This document shows, piece by piece, positions 33,214 through 38,843 of a DNA stretch of 38,843 bases (position 1 is its first letter; each line of letters opens with the position of its first letter). Made by a program: the position numbers and the translations under genes. The notes under the pieces are model-generated. The model saw only the letters and a program-made list of their open reading frames with translations, was not told the DNA's origin and searched no databases. The DNA is from an uncultured Olsenella sp. (GTDB lineage: Bacteria > Actinomycetota > Coriobacteriia > Coriobacteriales > Atopobiaceae). Location: positions 1 through 38,843 of the forward strand of contig CASEHX010000019.1 of the NCBI GenBank assembly GCA_949287905.1. Reading direction: 5' to 3'.

Positions 33214-33328
33214 CAGGTGAGGCTGAGACGAGCCCTGTTTGAGAAAGTCGTCCCTCAAGCCGCTCACCTGCGGAAACGCGCAGCGCTGCAGGTAGATGGG
33301 GCTTTCGCAAACGGGGCTCGTCTCAGCC
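33214..33328 (+). ncRNA. Possible structured RNA or long inverted repeat between rpmB and asp23
   Basis: GGCTGAGACGAGCCCTGTTTG (shown as arms GGCTGAGACGAG and CCCTGTTTG, 33221-33241) pairs with 33308-33328 with one mismatch in 21. Inside, CAGGTGAG (33214-33221) pairs with CTCACCTG (33263-33270), and TTGAG (33239-33243) with CTCAA (33253-33257). The first two pairings cross each other, so they form a pseudoknot or exclude each other. It could be a transcribed leader, a repeat element or an attenuator; only the pairing is certain. Confidence 0.45.
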
Positions 33329-33466
33329 GCCCGGGGCCGAGCGCCTTCCGCGGGGCCAGCCGCGGTCATGTGCGTCTCCCGCGAAGCCTCGCCCCCGCGT
33401 TAAGGCCCCGCGTCCTGCGCTATACTTGATACGTTAGACTGCTCTTCCTGTTTGAGAGGAGTTTTC

Positions 33467-33814
33467 ATGTCAGCTGTTGTTCCGGGTACGCTCAGGGTCT
33501 CCAACGACTGCATCGCGGACCTCGCCGGCTACGCCGCCCTCGAGTGCTACGGCGTCGTGGGCATGGCGGTCATCGACGAGCAGGCCGGTGTCGCCCGTCT
33601 GCTTCCGTCCCAGAGGCTCCGCAAGGGCATCGACGTCGCCGCGTCCGCCGGCCGCGTCACGGTGGACCTCCACGTGATCGTGGAGCAGGGCGTCAACATG
33701 GCCTCCGTCGTGAGCAACCTCACGAGCTCCGTCAAGTTCCTGCTCAGGCAGATCGCCGAGCTCGAGAACGTTGACGTCAAGGTTCACATCGAGGGCCTGC
33801 GCAACGCGCGCTAG
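33467..33814 (+). CDS. Asp23/Gls24 family envelope-stress protein (YloU)
   Basis: A 115-residue protein of the DUF322/Asp23 family. The core is ADLAGYAALECYGVVGMA, and the later VTVDLHVIVEQGVNMASVV is the usual amphipathic pattern. Members sit at the membrane or in the cytoplasm and are linked to envelope homeostasis. YloU is regularly encoded just before YloV (FakA), as here (46 bp apart), which is the strongest support for the call. GAGAGGAG (33454-33461) is 5 nt before ATG 33467. The -10 TATACT (33421-33426) is clear; its -35 (TTAAGG at 33400, 15-bp spacer) is weak. Confidence 0.92.
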   Translation: MSAVVPGTLRVSNDCIADLAGYAALECYGVVGMAVIDEQAGVARLLPSQRLRKGIDVAASAGRVTVDLHVIVEQGVNMASVVSNLTSSVKFLLRQIAELENVDVKVHIEGLRNAR

Positions 33815-33860
33815 CACCTCCGGGCAAGGTTCGGCCAGAGAGTAGAAGAGGTCCTCGAAG

Positions 33861-35531
33861 ATGATTTCGTCCGTCATCCGCACGTGCTTCCCCGCGGCTG
33901 CCAAGGTCGTCGCAGACCGCGCCGAGGAGATCAACAAGCTCAACGTCTTCCCCGTCCCCGACGGCGACACCGGCACCAACATGTCGCTCACGCTTAACAC
34001 GGTCGTCCGCGAGGTCGAGGAGCTGCCCGTCAGCGCCACGATCGACGACATCGCCAAGGCCATCACGCACGGCTCGCTCATGGGCGCCCGCGGCAACTCC
34101 GGCGTCATCACGAGCCAGATCCTGCGCGGCATCGCCGAGGGTCTCTGCGACGCCAAGGACCCGGCGCACGTCACGCCCGCGGACATCGCCCACGCCTTCC
34201 GTCGCGGCGTGAAGGTGGCGTTCAAGGCCGTCCGCAAGCCGGTCGAGGGCACCATCCTCACGGTCCTGCGCGACGTCTCCGCCAAGGCCGACCAGCTCGA
34301 GAAGAACAGGGAGCTCGGCTGGCGAGACATGCTGGACGCGCTCGTCGTCGAGGCCTACGAGTCCGTTGCCCGCACGCCCGAGCTCCTTCCCGTTCTCAAG
34401 GAGAACGGCGTCGTGGACTCCGGCGCCTTTGGCTTTGCCGTCTTCTTCGAGGCGTTCGTGAACGCCGCCACCGGCAAGGCCGGCGAGCTCACGGACTTCA
34501 AGACCACCGTCGACGCCAAGGCGGACGTCTCCGCCAAGGTGGCCATCGAGCTCAACGACGACTGGGAGGGCTCGGAGTTCCGCTACTGCAACGAGTTCCT
34601 CTTCAAGGCCGAGAAGCCCTTTGACGTCGACGAGTCCCTGGCCTACCTCGCCACGCTCGGCGACTGCGAGCTGATCGTGGGCGCCTACCCCGACTTCAAG
34701 GTCCACGTGCACTCCAACGAGCCCAACCGCGTGCTCGAGTACATGCTCCAGTTCGGCCAGGTCTACGAGGTCTTCATCCACAACATGGACATGGAGTCCC
34801 ACGACCGCACCGCCAAGATCGCCGCGGACCAGGCCGCCGAGGCCGAGAAGAGCGGCGAGCCCAAGAAGCCGCTCGGCTTTGTGGCCGTTGCCGCCGGCTC
34901 CGGCGAGGAGGAGATCCTCCGCTCCCTGGGCGTTGACGTGGTCGTCTCCGGCGGCCAGACCATGAACCCCTCCACCGCCGACATCCTCACCGCCATCGAG
35001 CAGGTGAACGCTGAGAACGTCATCGTGCTTCCGGGCAACGGCAACATCCGCATGGCCGCCGAGGCCGCGGCCAGCGCCTGCGAGGACGCCCAGGTTGCCG
35101 TGGTTCCCACCAAGACCGTCCTCCAGGGCTTCTCCGCCATGTTCGTCGTGGACCCGGAGGGCTCGGTCGAGGACAACGTGGAGGCCATGACCGAGGCCAT
35201 CCAGGGCGTCCGTGGCGGCGAGGTCACCACGGCGGTCCGCGACTCCCAGGCCGCCGACGGCAGCCCGATCCACGCAGGTGACGTCATGGGCATCCAGGAC
35301 GACTCGATCGACGTCGTGGGCTCCGACGTGACGCAGGTCACCCTCGAGCTCATCGCCAAGATGCAGGGCGAGGAGGAGGGCGACTCGCTCACCATCCTCG
35401 CGGGCCAGGACATGGACGACGAGAGCTTCGAGGCGCTCGTCGCCGCCATCGAGGACGCCCAGCCCGACCTCGAGGTCGACCCTCACCGCGGCGAGCAGCC
35501 CCTCTACCCGGTGATCTTCTCGATAGAGTAG
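33861..35531 (+). CDS. Fatty acid kinase subunit FakA-like (DAK2/YloV)
   Basis: A 556-residue protein. FakA phosphorylates exogenous fatty acids held by a FakB (DegV-family) carrier to acyl-phosphate for phospholipid synthesis. The N-terminal DAK2/DhaL nucleotide-binding domain (~1-200) has KLNVFPVPDGDTGTNMSLT with metal-binding D34 and D36, and GSLMGARGNSGVI. A middle domain and a C-terminal YloV domain (~330-556) include the GGQTMNPSTADIL motif, typical of this family. GAGG (33848-33851) is 9 nt before the ATG. No FakB gene is in the window. The gene is about the usual length. Confidence 0.92.
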   Translation: MISSVIRTCFPAAAKVVADRAEEINKLNVFPVPDGDTGTNMSLTLNTVVREVEELPVSATIDDIAKAITHGSLMGARGNSGVITSQILRGIAEGLCDAKDPAHVTPADIAHAFRRGVKVAFKAVRKPVEGTILTVLRDVSAKADQLEKNRELGWRDMLDALVVEAYESVARTPELLPVLKENGVVDSGAFGFAVFFEAFVNAATGKAGELTDFKTTVDAKADVSAKVAIELNDDWEGSEFRYCNEFLFKAEKPFDVDESLAYLATLGDCELIVGAYPDFKVHVHSNEPNRVLEYMLQFGQVYEVFIHNMDMESHDRTAKIAADQAAEAEKSGEPKKPLGFVAVAAGSGEEEILRSLGVDVVVSGGQTMNPSTADILTAIEQVNAENVIVLPGNGNIRMAAEAAASACEDAQVAVVPTKTVLQGFSAMFVVDPEGSVEDNVEAMTEAIQGVRGGEVTTAVRDSQAADGSPIHAGDVMGIQDDSIDVVGSDVTQVTLELIAKMQGEEEGDSLTILAGQDMDDESFEALVAAIEDAQPDLEVDPHRGEQPLYPVIFSIE

Positions 35532-35534
35532 GCA

Positions 35535-37700
35535 GTGGGGGAGCGCCCCGCCATACCGTCAGCAGCAGAGAGGGTGCAGCGAACCTGCGCCCTCTCTGAC
35601 TCTGTGTCGCGCCTGCGCTACGTGAGGGGCGCGCGCGAGGAGGCACTGGCCCGTCTGGGCATCCGTCGCGTGCGCGACCTGCTCCTCCACGTCCCTAATC
35701 GCTACCTCGACTTCTCCCGCATGGTGAAGATCGCCCACGCCGACGTTGGCTCCGACGCCACCATCGTGGCGACGGTCGACCGCGTGCAGGTCAAGCGCCC
35801 GCGCCCGCGCATGCAGATAGTCGAGCTCTCCGTGATTGACGAGACGGGCGTGCTCATCGCCAGCTTCTTCAGGCAGCCGTGGGTGGCGGAGCAGGTCCAC
35901 AAGGGCGACAGGGTGGCGCTCTCCGGCAAGGTCACCTTCGGCTACGGCTTCAGGCAGATGCGCTCGCCGTTCTTCGAGGTCGTGGCGACGGCGGAGCAGG
36001 CGGCCGACTTCGCGCGCGTGCTGCCGGTCCATCCCGTGACCGAGGGGCTCTCCGCCAGCTGGATGCGCCGCATCGTCTCCTGTGCGCTCGGGGACGTGGG
36101 TGACGTCTGCGACTGGCTCCCCGCCTCGCTCGCGGCACGGCGGCGCCTCATGTCCCTCGGGCGCGCCCTCCGAGAGGTGCACTTTCCCAAGACCGTCTCC
36201 TCGGCGGGGCTGGCGCGCCGTCGCCTGGCCTACGACGAACTCCTCTGCCTGCAGCTCGCGCTTCTCATGCGCCGCCAGATCGAGCTCTCGGGCGTGAGCC
36301 CCACGAGCCACGTGACCGACGGCCCGCACGTGGAGGCGCTTCTCGCCGCGCTGCCCTTTGCCCTCACGGACGAGCAGAGCGCCGCCGTCGACGACATCCT
36401 TGCCGACATGGCCGCCCCGCGCGTCATGAACCGGCTGCTCCTGGGCGACGTGGGCACCGGCAAGACCGCCGTGGCGGCCGTGGCGCTCGCCGCCTGCGCG
36501 GACACCGGCACGCAGGCCGCCGTCATGGCGCCCACCTCCGTCCTGGCCCGCCAGTACGCCGACAAGCTCGGCCCCGTGCTCGACGCCGCACGCGTGAGCT
36601 GGGCGCTCGTCACCGGCGCAACGCCCGCTGACGAGCGCTCCAAGACGGAGACGGCCGCGCGCGACGGCAGGGTCACCGTGGTCTTTGGCACGACGGCGCT
36701 CCTCTCCGAGGCGCTGGAGTTCTCCGCGCTCTCGCTCGTGGTGATAGACGAGCAGCATCGCTTTGGCGTGGACCAGCGCGCCGCGCTGCGCCGCAAGGGC
36801 GCCGGGGCGGACCTTCTCGCCATGACGGCGACGCCCATCCCGCGCACGCTCGCCCTCTCGATCTACGGCGACGTCGACCTCTCTCGCATCCGCCGCCGCC
36901 CGCGCGCCGGGGCGGGCATGACCACGCGGGTCATACCGCCCGACAGCCTCGACCTCGCCTGGGGCGCCATTCGCGACGCCGCGGCGGCGGGGCACCAGGC
37001 CTACGTCGTCTGCCCCCTGGTCGACGACTCCGACGACGGCTCGGCGCTCGATGACGTGCCCGAGGGGCTGCGCGTCTCCAAGGGGCGCCTGCGCTCGGCC
37101 GTCTCCACCCTCGAGGAGCTGCGCACCCAGGTCTTCCCGGACCTTCCCTGCGACCTCGTTCACGGCAGGATGTCCGCCGCCGAGAAGGACCTCGCCATGG
37201 AGCGCTTCCGCTCCGGGAGGACGCGGGTCCTCGTGACCACGACGGTCGTGGAGGTGGGCGTGGACGTGCCCAACGCCACGGTGATGGTCGTGCTCGACGC
37301 CGACCGCTTTGGCCTGGCGACCCTGCACCAGCTGCGCGGTCGCGTGGGGCGCGGGGATGCGGCGGGCACGGTCTTCCTCTGCTGCGGGGCCCGGCGGGGC
37401 ACGCCCGCGCGCGAGCGCCTGGACGCCCTCGAGGCCACCTCGGACGGCTTTGAGCTCGCGGAGCTCGACCTGCGCCTGCGCCACGAGGGAGAGGTTCTGG
37501 GGTATCGTCAGAGCGGCGGGGTCTCGCTCGAGATCTCTGACCTCGAGGGGGACCGCGACCTGGTGGAGTGGGCCCACGAGGACGCCCGCGAGCTGGCCGA
37601 GGCTGACCCGAGGCTCGTCTCGCCCGTGCACCGGGCCCTCGCGCTCGAGGTGCGCGACAGGTTTGGTGCCTATTTCGAGGAGCTGGAGAGGTCGTCATGA
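35535..37700 (+). CDS. recG: ATP-dependent DNA helicase RecG
   Basis: RecG reverses stalled replication forks and remodels Holliday junctions. The 721-residue protein has the N-terminal wedge/OB domain (~40-200, RVRDLLLHVPNRYLD), then two helicase domains: LLGDVGTGKTAVAAVAL (Walker A), VVIDEQHRFGVDQR (DEQH box), MTATPIPRTLALSIYG, VTTTVVEVGVDVPNAT and QLRGRVGRG (motif VI). The start GTG 35535 is 3 bp after the fakA stop; ribosome binding is weak, and GTG 35574 is an alternative. It overlaps rsmD by 4 bp (ATGA). Confidence 0.96.
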   Translation: MGERPAIPSAAERVQRTCALSDSVSRLRYVRGAREEALARLGIRRVRDLLLHVPNRYLDFSRMVKIAHADVGSDATIVATVDRVQVKRPRPRMQIVELSVIDETGVLIASFFRQPWVAEQVHKGDRVALSGKVTFGYGFRQMRSPFFEVVATAEQAADFARVLPVHPVTEGLSASWMRRIVSCALGDVGDVCDWLPASLAARRRLMSLGRALREVHFPKTVSSAGLARRRLAYDELLCLQLALLMRRQIELSGVSPTSHVTDGPHVEALLAALPFALTDEQSAAVDDILADMAAPRVMNRLLLGDVGTGKTAVAAVALAACADTGTQAAVMAPTSVLARQYADKLGPVLDAARVSWALVTGATPADERSKTETAARDGRVTVVFGTTALLSEALEFSALSLVVIDEQHRFGVDQRAALRRKGAGADLLAMTATPIPRTLALSIYGDVDLSRIRRRPRAGAGMTTRVIPPDSLDLAWGAIRDAAAAGHQAYVVCPLVDDSDDGSALDDVPEGLRVSKGRLRSAVSTLEELRTQVFPDLPCDLVHGRMSAAEKDLAMERFRSGRTRVLVTTTVVEVGVDVPNATVMVVLDADRFGLATLHQLRGRVGRGDAAGTVFLCCGARRGTPARERLDALEATSDGFELAELDLRLRHEGEVLGYRQSGGVSLEISDLEGDRDLVEWAHEDARELAEADPRLVSPVHRALALEVRDRFGAYFEELERSS

Positions 37701-38287
37701 GGATCGTTGGCGGAAAGTGGCGGGGACGCCAGATCGAGGCGCCCGAGGGTCGCGGCGTGACGCGGCCCACGACGGACCGGATGCGCGAGAGCATGGCCTC
37801 GATGATCCTCTCGGCCCGCGGGCTCGACCTCTCCGGGGAGTCGGTGCTCGACGCCTTTGCGGGCTCCGGCGCGATGGGGCTGGAGCTGCTCTCGCGCGGG
37901 GCGGCGCACGCGACCTTCGTCGATCGCGACCGCGGCGCCGTGGCCCGGCTCAGGCGCAGCGCCCAGGCCCTGGGCGCGCAGAGGCAGGAGCTCGACGTCC
38001 TGGGGGGAGACGTGTTCTCGCTCGCCGCGCGCGGGCTGCCGGGCGCCCCCTTCCACGTCGTGTTTCTCGACCCGCCGTACGCGTTTGACGCCGAGCGCGT
38101 CTCTGGGCTCGTGGAGGACCTCGCGAATTCCGGCCAGCTCGCCCCGGACGCCGTGGTAGTCTACGAGCACGCCTCGGACTCCCCGGGGCTCTCCTCGGGA
38201 CGCCTTGAGCTCGTGAGGTCAAAGAAGCATGGAATCACCGCCGTGGACCTGCTGTCCGTGCGCGGCGGGGAGAAGGACGGGCAATGA
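37697..38287 (+). CDS. rsmD: 16S rRNA (guanine-N2) methyltransferase RsmD
   Basis: RsmD methylates G966 of 16S rRNA with S-adenosylmethionine. The 196-residue protein has the family start MRIVGGKWRGRQIE, TRPTTDRMRESM, the SAM loop DAFAGSGAMGLE and the catalytic VFLDPPYAFD. It overlaps recG upstream and coaD downstream by 4 bp each, so the three are translated together. Its C-terminus (SKKHGITAVDLLSV) is typical. Confidence 0.95.
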   Translation: MRIVGGKWRGRQIEAPEGRGVTRPTTDRMRESMASMILSARGLDLSGESVLDAFAGSGAMGLELLSRGAAHATFVDRDRGAVARLRRSAQALGAQRQELDVLGGDVFSLAARGLPGAPFHVVFLDPPYAFDAERVSGLVEDLANSGQLAPDAVVVYEHASDSPGLSSGRLELVRSKKHGITAVDLLSVRGGEKDGQ

Positions 38288-38796
38288 GCGAGAACATCAT
38301 CACCCACGTTGTGGTCCCGGGCACCTTTGACCCGGTCACGCTCGGGCACATGGACGTCATCCGGCGCACGAGGCGCCTCTTCCCGAGGGTCACCGTCGCC
38401 GTTGCGGCGTCCGTGAACAAGCACGGGCGCGGCACGACCTTCTCGCTCGAGGAGCGGGTGGAGATGATCCGCGAGGCCATCGTCTGTGAGGGTCTGCCGC
38501 AGGACATCGAGGTCGCGCCCTTCACGGGGCTTCTCGTCAACTTTGCCAAGGAGCTCGGCGCGGGCGGCGTGGTCAAGGGCCTGCGAGCCATGACGGACTT
38601 CGAGTACGAGCTTCAGCAGGCGGACCTCAACAGCCACCTCTGCCCTGACCTGGAGAGCGTGTTCGTCATGTCCAACCCGCAGTACGGCTACGTCTCATCG
38701 TCCATCGTGCGCGAGATCGCCTCGATGGGCTCCGACGTGAGCACGCTGGTCCCGGCGAACGTGGGGGCCCGCCTGCTCGAGCGCTACCCGCGCTGA
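38284..38796 (+). CDS. coaD: Phosphopantetheine adenylyltransferase
   Basis: CoaD joins 4'-phosphopantetheine with ATP to give dephospho-CoA, the fourth step of CoA synthesis. The 170-residue protein is of usual length. It has VVPGTFDPVTLGHMDVI (H22 in the nucleotide-binding motif), VKGLRAMTDFEYELQQA and YGYVSSSIVREIA. The ATG overlaps the rsmD stop (ATGA). The last 47 bases of the window after its stop hold no gene that I can see. Confidence 0.96.
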   Translation: MSENIITHVVVPGTFDPVTLGHMDVIRRTRRLFPRVTVAVAASVNKHGRGTTFSLEERVEMIREAIVCEGLPQDIEVAPFTGLLVNFAKELGAGGVVKGLRAMTDFEYELQQADLNSHLCPDLESVFVMSNPQYGYVSSSIVREIASMGSDVSTLVPANVGARLLERYPR

Positions 38797-38843
38797 GGGG
38801 CAGAGCCTGGGCGGCGCCGCGTCGCGCCTGCGCCCGGACCGCG

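Noticed and set aside
35559..37631. Long minus-strand frame opposite recG
   Set aside because: Shadow of recG; composition is biased and no motif is visible.

Overview
The window is GC-rich (mostly G/C third codon positions), and its genes look like those of a Gram-positive actinobacterium. The best guess is a Coriobacteriia member such as Olsenella, Atopobium or a relative. That guess rests on the codon bias, wall hydrolases with CW_binding_2 repeats, a Wzm/Wzt glycan exporter and a HAD-thiamine pyrophosphokinase fusion next to rpmB. The genus is inference. I see no rRNA, tRNA, CRISPR array, transposase or prophage gene.

Layout. (1) 1-4530: the 3' part of rsmB, carrying a perfect 12-bp-arm palindrome in frame, then a MacB/FtsX-type ABC ATPase-permease fusion. 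(2) 4531-6895: a hipBA toxin-antitoxin pair under a promoter with three 16-bp operators spaced exactly 26 bp, bracketed by two copies of an ~82-bp inverted-repeat element. (3) 6896-8489: a small unknown gene, an 18-bp tandem repeat and rmlB. (4) 8486-24240: a surface-glycan and cell-wall island, visibly less GC-rich. It holds four GT2-type glycosyltransferases (one two-headed), two membrane acyltransferases, two CW_binding_2 wall hydrolases (a glucosaminidase and an amidase), UDP-glucose dehydrogenase and a Wzm/Wzt exporter. (5) 24318-26530: a membrane protein, a cold-shock protein, and a non-coding array of 41-bp units. (6) 26531-30706: a MarR regulator with a heterodimeric ABC exporter. (7) 30940-38796: an FmdB-type zinc ribbon, a 33-bp tandem repeat, then a housekeeping block: HAD-TPK, rpmB, asp23/yloU, fakA/yloV, recG, rsmD, coaD.

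How the genes work together. The island can make a nucleotide-sugar precursor (Ugd: UDP-glucuronate; RmlB: dTDP-4-keto-6-deoxyglucose), assemble a glycan (GT2 enzymes), decorate it (acyltransferases), export it (Wzm/Wzt) and remodel the wall around it (amidase, glucosaminidase). The MarR promoter has a near-palindrome filling its -35/-10 spacer, so MarR probably represses its own exporter operon. The right-hand block keeps the thiN-rpmB-yloU-yloV-recG order known from Firmicutes.

The most unusual structure is the 41-bp array at about 25700-26438. It has two conserved blocks per unit at fixed spacing: eleven units in one direction, then six in the opposite direction, meeting tail to tail. It is non-coding, unlike CRISPR, and I cannot match it to a known element.
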